Shown here in pieces: positions 11,701 through 19,559 of a DNA stretch of 64,000 nucleotides. Below the pieces are notes generated by a model. It saw nothing but the letters and a program-made list of their open reading frames with translations, was not told where the DNA came from and did not search any database. The translations under genes were made by a program, and so were the position numbers. Each line of letters begins with the position of its first letter. The stretch's first letter is position 1. This DNA comes from Cyanoderma ruficeps (lineage: Eukaryota; Chordata; Aves; Passeriformes; Timaliidae). Location of the stretch: assembly GCA_008694505.1 (NCBI GenBank), contig VZDJ01000056.1:11117903-11181902 (forward strand). The letters are read 5' to 3'.

Positions 11701-14700
11701 TTAAATGAATGATGGAACAGTTAGAAAAATTTCATTTCCAGGAAAAAGAAAATGCAGATGTAGTCAGGAAAATTATTGAAAAATAGAAAAAAATCTAAGG
11801 AATTCAGCTGCTGTTATGGGGATGATTTCTAAGAAGAAAATATGTGATTTTTTTTCTTAGTGAAGTCATGAAACGAGAACTGTTATCTGTTTACCAAAAA
11901 AGAAAAAGGCGTGGAACTAATGAGGGAAAGTAAATTATTTGTGTTGATGAAGGATGATAGACAATCGTGGCTGATATTCCCTTTATTCCATACTCTAATG
12001 CCTTCCTTTACAGGACAGGGTTAACTTGAACATCACATGTCTTATTTCTGTTCAAGAAAGGCTGCAAAATTAAGGGCAATAAAAGCTGTGTTTTAAGGTA
12101 GATTGATTAAATCAACTGAAAAGTAATACTGGGAATAATGCTTTGGCAAACAAACAGAATAACTAATTGCCTTTACTAGCTTTTAGTTTTGCCATTCTAT
12201 AATTTAAAAGAGATGATTAAAATCAAATTTAGCTAAAACAATCCAGTTATTTCTTCCAATTTCCTTAAGATGCCTGTACAAAATCAACACATCCTTCCAC
12301 CTGCGTCAAGAACCACTCAATCCAAGAGAATTGCCTCACGTTTTGACAATCCTGCCAGACATTTCTGATATTTTTTTTAATGTGTTCCTACTCACCGATG
12401 GCATTTTGGTTAAATAACTGCTGAAAAGGCTTGATTGCAGCACGTTGGCTGGAGCCATTAATGTGAATGGCAATGAGGCCGTCGATCTCTCCAGGTTTAA
12501 TCTGAGTCCTTGAAAACCTGCACTCAATATTCCTGTTCCACTTGTCTTGGGTGTAAGTGGGACATTCCTCGGTGTGTGTCTCGTACCTAAATTGAAATGC
12601 TGGTGAGACAGGGAGCTGCTCTTAAAAGAAATTCACTGCTGGCTGGGAAAGGAGCAAAGACCAACCTGTAAAACAAAAAGTATTTGGTGTCTTCTGGTGC
12701 CCCTTGGCCAGGGAGCCACGTGCAGCGGAGAGAGACGTTGCCAGGGATGGTGACACGAGTGACACAGGACAAGTTGGTGACAGAGGTCCCTGCAGCACCT
12801 GGAAAGGCAAGGAATCTATTTTTAGCATAACTTTTATTTTTGGCTGAAACTGAGATCCAGTGATTGTGGCAAAACTCCATGGGAGGAAGGACAGAGCCTG
12901 CTACTTTTAATATCTTTTTATATAGGATATACTTTTATATACTTTTTAGATCTTTTTTTTAGGAACCAATTTGCAGCAGAGCAGAAAGAAAACCTCACTG
13001 TAAAAAACCATAACAAGTTCCTGTTGCTAAAGCACTTGGATTCCAGTTTGGAATCAATCAATCAAATTTCCAGGGCCATTATATCTGTGTTGCATCCAGT
13101 TCTCCTCCTTATCACGTGGCTCTGTGGGTTGGGAAGGATGCAGATTCCCATGCAGGAATAAAATAAAGCCGTGCCACACAGCGCCGTGTATTTCATGTGG
13201 AACAGGGCAAACAGCATCCTCAGGTGCACCACTCCAGGTTAACTCAGCCTCAGCATGGCATTGTTAGAAAATTTTATAGATGTTATTGACATTTTGCACC
13301 TCCAGACTGTACTCCAGGCTCTGCTGCTGTAGAGAAAGGTCTGGACTAAATCCTTTTGTAGCAGGTAGAGCGGAAAACGTTGTATTTTTAATTTGAAAAG
13401 ACTAAACCTGTCAACTTTTAATGTTCAGCCCACAGATTGGGGCAGAGCACAAAATCCAGCCCTTTCCCTGGGTTTCCTGACCTGGCAGAGGTGGGAGGTT
13501 GGCCTCCACCCAGTCACTGCTGCCCTCGAGGTCCTCCTGGAGCAGCAGGGTCCGCACGCGGGCGGAGAAGCCGTCGTGCAGCGCCGCCGTTCGCACGCTG
13601 CGAGTCCTCCTGGTGTCAAACTTGAAACAAAAAACGTCAAATGAACACCACGGGGGCTGCCGGGCAAAACAAGGGACCTGCAGAGCCTGAGCCAGACATC
13701 GGGGTGAGCTCAGTGAGTTGAGCTGAAAGGGGGAGCCAGTTAAAGCCAGGATCCATCCTCCCCTCAAGGTGAAAACCGCAATTCCCAAGGCTCGTCCCAG
13801 CAGAGCTGTGTCCCTGAGGATGGCTGACAGGGAATCCCTGCAGCTCCCAAAGCATGGGTTTAGATTAAAGAGAACAGCAGGGATTTAACCTTCTGAGGAT
13901 CCTTGGTTTATTTTTTTTTTCTCTTACCTCTTCTGGCACAGGGCTCAGGATTTTCACATCGTATCTAAGGGTGGAGTTGTTTTGCTCCTGAGCAGGGTTT
14001 GGCTCCCAGCGTAACAGCACTTGTGCTAATGCAGAGACTCTGAGGGTGAAGTTAACAGGAGGCAAAACCTGAACTGGAAGGGAGGAAACAGAAATATCCA
14101 TGGATGTCCAATCCAGGGAATTGTTTAGAGCAATACCTGTTTGCAAGCCGTGAGCAATACCAGCAAATCATTTCATGTCAATATTATATTTTCTCAACAG
14201 CTCCTTGTAAATTATTTCTAATATTTGACCAAAAAAACCCCTTTTAAATAACCAAAACCCCATCAAATAAGAGTTTATTAAAACTTAGCTTAAAAAATGA
14301 AATTTTTACCACAGTCTCAACTTGAAAATTACTATGATATATTACATTTGGCTTGTTAATTAGGTTCAGAGTTTTCATCTTGGTCCTCATTGTCACAGAG
14401 ATATCTAAGAAATGGGGCTGATGGAATGATCAACTGCATGAACAATTCTCACCGACATCAGCTGGCAGGAGAGGGCAGCGTGGGGGGCCTTCAAAGAGAA
14501 GCCTGACAGCCACAAGAAGCTGCATGTGAGAGTAGAACCAAAATGATGAACAGAGGAATTAAGCAGAAAAGGAAGAAAACATAGAAGGATGGGAACAATA
14601 ATTTGAAATGACAAGGCAAGAAGGATTCCTGGAGCTCCCATGGAAATGAGGAGGATCTCATGCTGGGGGAAATGTTAGCATATAAATAGCAGGGCAGTGA

Positions 14701-15433
14701 AATAATCCATCTGCTCCCCTCCAGTTCTTCAGAGCCTGCCCTCCTTTATTTGCCAAATCCAAGGCAGTTGAGGACCATCAGCACCCCTGGGAGTGTCCCA
14801 GGCCAGGCTGGATGTGACTCTGAGCACCCTGGTCTGGTGGAAGGTGTCCCTGCTCATGGCAGGGGGTGGAACTGGGTGGGCTTTAAGGTCCCTTCCAACC
14901 CAACCCACTCTGGGATTCCATGATCATCCTCCACTTCTCCTCTCCTGTGATTGCAGCCTTTGATGCCCAGGAGTTCAGTTTTCAAGCACAGACACAGCAG
15001 CAGGAAAACTGCCCCATAAAGGCTCAGGAAATCTCAACACAACTGGTGTCTCCACGAATTAGAGATTCTTTCCTCCCAAAGCAAAGCAGGCACCAAGTGG
15101 GAACAATCTGGGACAGAGGACAGTCCCTGGAAGCAGGACAGCAATGGTCATCCCTCCACAACTCAAGATTCTTTTCTCCCAAAGCAAAGCAGGCACCAAG
15201 TGGGAACAATCTGGGACAGGGGACAGTCCCTCGAAGCAGGACAGCAATGGTCATCCCTGGTCCTGTGCCCATGGCATGCCAGGGACAGCTTTATCCACGT
15301 GTAGGACATCAAGAGGGGCCCTGGGCACCCACCAAAGCTCAGCCCTGGCAGCTGGAAGCTCCTCACCTCCTGCACCTTGAGGTGTGCCTGTTGTCCAAAG
15401 GAGGAGCAAGAAAACTCTCACCCCACTGGCCAT
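2625..15433 (-). CDS. IL5RA: IL5RA, interleukin-5 receptor alpha chain (whole gene, 10 coding exons)
   Basis: This is the ligand-binding chain of the IL-5 receptor, a type I cytokine receptor that pairs with the common beta chain and signals through JAK/STAT in eosinophils and B-lineage cells. Ten minus-strand exons join in phase to 410 codons (human 420). They encode a signal peptide (about 1-22), three fibronectin-III-type domains (about 24-320), a WSDWS box (311-315), one membrane helix (about 330-350), a Box1-like LFPRIP (360-365) and a short tail ending DDSVF, close to the human terminus. Exons are 15433-15367, 14073-13928, 13620-13482, 12798-12666, 12586-12396, 11411-11266, 10808-10670, 9332-9236, 4563-4482 and 2717-2625. 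Introns hold repeats listed separately; those at 11412-12395 and 12799-13481 show nothing recognisable. 5' noncoding exons were not identified. Confidence 0.95.
2981..3185 (-). mobile_element. CR1 LINE 3'-end fragment
   Basis: The reverse-orientation CR1 tail begins CACAGAATCATGGAATCATT, followed by GGCTGGAAAAGACCTCCAAGATCA. It sits in IL5RA intron 9 in the same orientation as the gene. Confidence 0.9.
4296..4380 (+). mobile_element. short CR1 3'-end fragment
   Basis: A GGTTGGACTTCATG block followed by TTAATGATTCTATGACT is the diagnostic 3' end of a plus-oriented CR1. Only about 85 bp remain. It lies in IL5RA intron 9. Confidence 0.65.
4443..4469. repeat. (AAAC)n microsatellite
   Basis: Six AAAC-type units begin 13 bp from the 5' splice site of IL5RA exon 9, on the intron side. 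Confidence 0.95.
4482..4563 (-). CDS. IL5RA: IL5RA coding exon 9 (Box1 exon)
   Basis: The exon is bounded by a TTTCTTACAG acceptor and a GAG|GTAAAA donor, is 82 bp long, enters in phase 2 and leaves in phase 0. It encodes residues 354-380, NHVWSRLFPRIPTPSNKF and on to DYE, aligning with the human membrane-proximal Box1. The human PPIP is PRIP here. Confidence 0.93.
4564..9235 (-). other. IL5RA: IL5RA intron 8 (longest intron)
   Basis: This 4.7-kb intron separates the membrane-helix exon from the Box1 exon. It contains the solo LTR at 5411-5853. I see no other coding exon or recognisable element in it; much of 8500-9230 is AT-rich unique sequence. Confidence 0.85.
5411..5853 (+). mobile_element. 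solo LTR of an endogenous retrovirus, with target-site duplication
   Basis: The 443-bp element begins TGTCAT and ends CAACA, and the 6-bp direct repeat GCTGAT flanks it exactly (5405-5410 and 5854-5859). Near its 3' end it has a TATAAATA box (CTCCTATAAATAGGAGC) and the GAGTAAAGAATTGGCTTTCTGCA motif shared with the LTRs near 25340 and 27827. A 6-bp duplication fits ERVK/ERV2-type integration (inference). It is antisense to IL5RA and carries no internal viral genes. Confidence 0.88.
9236..9332 (-). CDS. IL5RA: IL5RA coding exon 8 (transmembrane helix)
   Basis: The acceptor is TTGCAATTCAG and the donor AT|GTAAGT, with phase 1 in and phase 2 out. Residues 321-352 contain a hydrophobic run from AWILTLLCVS to LLVAIICK that matches the position and the ICK end of the human membrane segment. 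Confidence 0.92.
10361..10660. repeat. 36-bp minisatellite, about 8 copies
   Basis: The unit is TGGAAGAATGGGAAATATTCC plus a CATTG, CTCCCCAGCAG-type remainder. Copies start near 10393, 10429, 10465, 10501, 10537, 10577, 10613 and 10649; several are exactly 36 bp apart and others differ slightly. The array stops 9 bp from the 5' splice site of IL5RA exon 7. Because 36 is a multiple of three, the array stays open in frames on both strands. Confidence 0.95.
10670..10808 (-). CDS. IL5RA: IL5RA coding exon 7 (WSXWS exon)
   Basis: The acceptor is TTTCCTGACAG and the donor TTG|GTAAGA, with phase 0 in and phase 1 out. It encodes residues 275-320 ending in GLWSDWSEITYV, the WSXWS box just before the membrane, equivalent to human GLWSEWSQPIYV. 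Confidence 0.97.
10857..10879. repeat. (AATT)n microsatellite
   Basis: A run of AATTAATTAATT units lies in IL5RA intron 6, about 50 bp upstream of the WSXWS exon acceptor in transcript direction. Confidence 0.9.
11266..11411 (-). CDS. IL5RA: IL5RA coding exon 6 (third FnIII domain, first half)
   Basis: The acceptor is TTTCTTTTTGCAG and the donor CAG|GTAATT, with phase 1 in and phase 0 out. Residues 226-274 include AMWEKPISPFHEECFEYEF, matching human WEKPVSAFPIHCFDYEV. Confidence 0.95.
12396..12586 (-). CDS. IL5RA: IL5RA coding exon 5 (second domain)
   Basis: The exon is 191 bp with a CATTTCAATTTAG acceptor and a CG|GTGAGT donor. It encodes residues 162-225 with EECPTY, NRNIECRF and INGSSQRAAIKPFQQLF, aligned to the human TEECQEY, GRNIACWF and VNGSSKHSAIRPFDQLF stretches. 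The intron before it is only 79 bp. Confidence 0.95.
12666..12798 (-). CDS. IL5RA: IL5RA coding exon 4 (second domain start)
   Basis: The acceptor is TTGCCTTTCCAG, and the donor AG|GTTGGT is somewhat weak. Residues 118-161 include AGTSVTNLSC and SLRCTWLPGQGAPEDTKYFL, close to human SLHCTWLVGTDAPEDTQYFL. Confidence 0.95.
13482..13620 (-). CDS. IL5RA: IL5RA coding exon 3 (end of first domain)
   Basis: The acceptor is GTTTTTTGTTTCAAG and the donor CCAG|GTCAGG. It encodes residues 72-117 with LHDGFSARVRTLL, matching human LHKGFSASVRTIL. The exon is noticeably GC-rich compared with its neighbours. Confidence 0.93.
13928..14073 (-). CDS. IL5RA: IL5RA coding exon 2 (start of first domain)
   Basis: The acceptor is CTCCCTTCCAG and the donor GAG|GTAAGA. 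Residues 23-71 include LPPVNFTLRVSALAQVLLRW, nearly identical to human LPPVNFTIKVTGLAQVLLQW. An AG five bases further in is an alternative acceptor, but only the chosen one keeps phase with exon 1. Confidence 0.93.
14772..14928 (+). mobile_element. CR1 LINE 3'-end fragment
   Basis: The plus-oriented tail has CCAGGCTGGATGTGA, GTGGAAGGTGTCCCTGCTCA and GGTCCCTTCCAACCCAA, ending near GGGATTCCATGATCATCC. It lies in IL5RA intron 1. Confidence 0.9.
15063..15262. repeat. 103-bp tandem duplication
   Basis: Two copies starting at 15063 and 15166 share AGATTCTTTCCTCCCAAAGC through CAGCAATGGTCATCCCT with only a few substitutions. They lie about 105 bp into IL5RA intron 1 from the signal-peptide exon. 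Confidence 0.93.
15367..15433 (-). CDS. IL5RA: IL5RA coding exon 1 (signal peptide)
   Basis: ATG at 15433-15431 opens MASGVRVFLLLLWTTGTPQG, a classic short n-region, leucine core and small-residue end. The donor GGAG|GTGAGG leaves phase 1, as exon 2 requires; a second phase-compatible donor (CAAG|GTGCAG) lies 8 bp earlier in the transcript, at 15376/15375. The signal sequence is not conserved enough to confirm by homology, so this exon rests on phase, position and peptide character. Confidence 0.75.
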
Positions 15434-18339
15434 CGTCCCTGGGGGCTGGATGGGCACAGCCAGGCATCAGCACACGTGCCTTGTCACCATTTTACAGGAG
15501 CTAAAAAGGAACACAAGGGTTAAACACCCAAACCATGGACCCTGGTCTATCCCTGTGACCAAAGGAGTGGAACTGCTGCCTTGCAGAGACAGACTCTTCT
15601 TTTCTTGCAGGAAAATGCTTCTTGTGGGACCTGCCTAAATTTAATACAGGTACCACTGAGCACGTTTCATGGTGCTCCCTTTGCCAGCCCACTCTGAAAA
15701 GCTGCTGGCTTCAAACCTTCGTGTGGGGACGTTCAGAGCATCCATGGAAGGAGAGCATTTCTCCATGGAAAGCGAGTCAGGTTCGTGTGGACTGGCTTTG
15801 GGAGGAGTCCCATTTTCTCCAAGAACAGAAATAACAGTATTTTTAGCTCCCACTCTACATGAAATAGCTGCTTACTGGGGTTTACTTTGTAGTTACTCCT
15901 CCAATAAAGCTCTCTAAAGACACAGTCACTGCTCACCTCAAGGCTAATTCTGCACCGTTAATTATTGGGTGTAAGAGAAACTGCTTTGTTTGTTTCTAAT
16001 TTAAATGAACATCAATTTTTAATGCTTAAACCCGGTATTTTCCTACGGATCGTTTTGTGAATTACTGGGAGGGGAAAAAAAAAAATCTCTGTGTAATCAT
16101 TCATGTATAACCTCATATAAATATGGGCATTCAGAACAGCAGCTTTCCAAAATGTTCTTACTGAAGAGAAATGCACCCTCCCAGCCCAATCTCACCACCT
16201 CCCTGGGGCACTACAGCAATTGCTCACACAGAAAACATAATATTTTCCAATGGTAATGAGCAGGAATAACCCAGGGACTGGAAGCACTCCCACTGATCAC
16301 AGTTGGAATAATTCTGCTGTACAGTAACTATTTTTCAAAATGCAGTCTGAGTGCTGAGTTCATTAAAATGACACATCATCTACAGTAGAGTGTGTTTTTA
16401 ATGTCCAACTCCCCTCATTATCTATATTCACATTTTGTGCCTCTCTGCTTTCCTGACAGCCCAAATGTGCACAAAGGCAGCTGAAACTCGGGAGTTTGCT
16501 AATGGATTATTCCTGGGGAGCCAGGGTTTGATTTTGTGTACATTGGGTTATGGAATGACATCTTGGCCAGGCATTTTGGTTCTCCCAAAACGTAGCAAAT
16601 CACAGACGATGGGACAAATGTTCTTTACAGCACACATTTATGCCTACACAAATTACTGGCATACACTCTAATAACTTTTCTCTCTGTTTCAAAGTAAAAA
16701 TTCATTATCCTCACACCCTTGAAAATAAACAGCAACTTTGGGAAAGAAGCTTCATTAGCTTCACTGCTGAGAGCATTCACTCCTTTTTTTTTTCCTTTAA
16801 AAAAGCAATGACTTCAGTACATTATTTTAAAAAAAATCTTTTAAAAGCCTCATGTTTTGCAAGTGCTTAGCATTCACATCTACCTGAATAATGTCAGTGT
16901 GTCGGTTTCAGGCATTTTCACAACTACAACAGCTGATTCTCCCTTGGGTTTATTTAAAGTGGATTTGGCTACCTGTGGATTTTTTTTTTTAATTTGTTCA
17001 CAAAAAGTTAAGGGTTCTGAGTTTTCTTCTCCCTATACCTTTCTAAAGGATTGTAAAGATATTTTTTTTCTGCTTAAAAGCTTGCATGTATTAGATCTTT
17101 TATTTTCTGCACAGCACATTACTGACCTGAAACTGGATGTAAAGTGTCACTGTAATTCAGATGAGCCCTAAATTATCATCCTGTTCTTTTCGGTTTATTT
17201 TTTCTTGCTTTGCTTTCCAAAATGCCATTTTTCTTTTTCTTGCTGCCAGACTAAGGTTGAAAGCCCAGCTTTTGGAAGCTGTATTTCTGCAGCTGTGTAA
17301 GACCACAAGCCCTGAGAACAAACTGCAGTCTGTGACACCCTGTTTCATGGGAGAAATTGCTGAAAAAAGAATCAAAATAAGTATATGCAAATAAAGAGGG
17401 TAACTAGAAGGCTACAAGAGGATTATGCTCCTCACAAAAATGGAAATGGTAGATTTTCAGGACCAAGTTTTGATTATGTTTTGGTTGTATAAGTAATAAG
17501 CAGAGAGGAAAGGGGATATTCCCTTTGTGCAAGGAATATATTCCTTTTGGAAGGACAGCAGAAATCCAAAGCACAGAAAACAGCCTCCCAAAAGTAATGG
17601 TTTTCTCCCTCACAGCTGATGTGTCCCAACACCTCACAAGCAAGGAAGAGGCAGCAGATTCCAGGTGCTTTCCCCAGTGTAATCTGACTTTAAAAAGCAG
17701 AACTTTTGCAGCTTCAAAGCAAGCCCAAGGCAGACCCAAAGCCCAGCAGACACCCCGGGAGGTTACCTGGGGATCTCAGAGTCCTGTGAAGAGCTGGCTC
17801 TGTTTGTTCCCCATCCTCTGGGTGCCCTCCCTGCGGCTTTCTTTGATAACTGCTGCCTTTCAAGAACCAACGGGGTTGGCACCTCGGCAGAGATGGCAGA
17901 GGACAAGCGAGATAAGCACGTCTTGAAAAAGGGAACTGTGGATTTAACCACGGGGTGGAAGGCTCCATACAAGCACCTTCCAGCCCAGAGATGGGTTTAT
18001 TTTATTTAATGAACGTTAATTATATACAATGGTCTGAGAGTTTTCTTGATGATTTTTCGAGAGCAGGAATGTAACTGACTGCAAAGAAACAACCTACAGC
18101 CACACTGCTGATATCCCAATTTGTTCTTCCCCTAGAACACCAAACCCAGCCATTGCTGGGAAACTGTGCATGTTTTGGCCAGTTTTTTTTAATGCCATCT
18201 TGTCCAGAACTCTGGCCTTACAGCCATGAAGACACCAGTAGCATTTTGGGAAGTTACCAAAAGGTACCAGAGTAAAACCAGTTCCCTAATATTGTGCTGA
18301 GAGCTTTGAGCCGTGATCCCTAGGGTTGGATAACTTCTG

Positions 18340-18505
18340 CATTGCCCAAAGAAGCTGTGGATGCCCCATCCCTGGAAGTGTTCAGGGTCGGAGGAGAGTC
18401 GTGGAAGGTGTCCCTGCCCATGGCAGGAAATCTTTAAGATCTTTAAGGATCTTTAAGATGATTTTTAAGGTTCCTTCCTACCCAAACCCATCCCATGACT
18501 GCGAT
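18340..18505 (+). mobile_element. CR1 LINE 3'-end fragment
   Basis: It contains AGAAGCTGTGGATGCCCC, CCCTGGAAGTGTTCAGG and GTGGAAGGTGTCCCTGCCCA, followed by CCTTCCTACCCAAACCC. An internal AAGATCTTTAAG repeat interrupts the usual order. Confidence 0.9.
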
Positions 18506-18589
18506 GGTAATGCAGGCTCACAAACAGGAGAGGGAACAGAATCCAAGCCAAGGGAAAATCCTGCAGAAAGTTGGGCTGTATGTGATGGA

Positions 18590-18930
18590 GTTATAGGAAG
18601 GATCAGAAGAAGGCGGCTAAAGACTCACCCTCATGAACAATCCGGAACCCAATTTATTAATGTGGAGGTGACACAAGCTTGGAGGGGCTCAGAATACAAT
18701 GAAAGCTCCTTCCAAATTGGTGAAAATGGGTGTAATTCAATGTGGGCAAGATCTCAGCTGCATTTAGACATTATCAACTCCAAATTAATAGCTGTAAATA
18801 ATCAATTATCACTCATATCACGGATATCCTTGGATGTGTTTAAGAAAAGACTGGATGTGACACTCAGTTTAGTTGAGGTGTTAGGGCTGGGTTGGACTCG
18901 ATGATGTTGGAGGTCTCTCCCAACCTGGTA
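18590..18930 (+). mobile_element. degenerate CR1- or LTR-derived fragment
   Basis: The right end has GTGTTTAAGAAAAGACTGGA, then GGTTGGACTCGATGATGTTG and GGTCTCTCCCAACCTGG, a tail shared by avian interspersed repeats. The left part is diverged and its family is uncertain. Confidence 0.55.
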
Positions 18931-19356
18931 CTTTTGCGAGGTTATTTTTATAAATCACACCGGGCTGAGGACAGGCGGGGCGGCCCCGCTGAGGGAGCGA
19001 GGGCGGAACGGGGCCAGAGCGGGGCCCGGCCGGGCCCAAAGGCGGTGCCACCTCCCCCCCAAGCCGGGCCCAAAGCCGGAGCCGGTTCCGGAGTTCGGCT
19101 CGGTCCAAAGGCGGAACCGGTTCCCGAGCCCTGCCCGGCCCACAGCCGGAGCCCCTTCCCGAAGTCAGCCCGGCGCAAAGGCGGAGCCGGCTCCCGAGCC
19201 CTGCCCATTCCCTGGGCGGTGCGGCCTCTCGGAACCCGGCGCTGCTCTGAGCTCATCGCCCGGCGCCGCCGTTCCGGGATCTGGGCCCCGGTGAGTGACC
19301 GAGCGAGTGAGTGCGGGGCGGCGGGGCCGGGGCGGCGGAGCGGCCGCGGCCCGCAG

Positions 19357-19452
19357 ATGTGGGCTGAGCTCTCGGTTGTGCCCCGCAGATGTGGGCTGAG
19401 CTCTCGGTTGTGTCCCGCAGATGTGGGCTGAGCTCTCGGTTGTGCCCCGCAG
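19357..19452 (+). repeat. TRNT1: three 32-bp tandem units at the TRNT1 start
   Basis: Units start at 19357, 19389 and 19421. Each reads ATGTGGGCTGAGCTCTCGGT plus TGTGCCCCGCAG (TCCC in the second). Every unit begins with ATG and ends in a splice-acceptor-like CAG. Because 32 is not a multiple of three, the ATGs are in three different frames, and only the third is in frame with TRNT1. Confidence 0.97.
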
Positions 19453-19559
19453 GGCCGGGCTGCGGCTGCTGCGGCGGCTGCACGGCGGGAGCGGCGCCAT
19501 GAGGCTGCAGGCGCCGCAGTTCCAGGCGCTCTTCACGCCGGGGCTGCGCAGCGTGGCCG
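19421..19559 (+). CDS. TRNT1: TRNT1 coding exon 1 (presequence and start)
   Basis: ATG at 19421 opens [20 protein letters not shown], and an in-frame ATG at 19499 opens [12 protein letters not shown]. The donor GCCG|GTGAGT leaves phase 1. I chose the upstream ATG because its peptide is basic and amphipathic as a matrix-targeting signal should be; the true 5' limit depends on which acceptor is used. Confidence 0.8.

Larger units (their letters stand above)
15434..18954. other. spacer between divergent IL5RA and TRNT1
   Basis: This region should contain the IL5RA promoter and any noncoding first exon, but I cannot place either. It is mostly unique AT-rich DNA up to 18330, followed by two CR1-type fragments just before the TRNT1 CpG island. 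No other gene is visible. Confidence 0.7.

Noticed and set aside
14405..14641. Hydrophobic minus-strand frame starting MGAPGILLALSF, a rival IL5RA signal peptide
   Set aside because: It runs on through many residues without a phase-compatible donor after a signal-length segment. The exon at 15367-15433 fits phase and length better.
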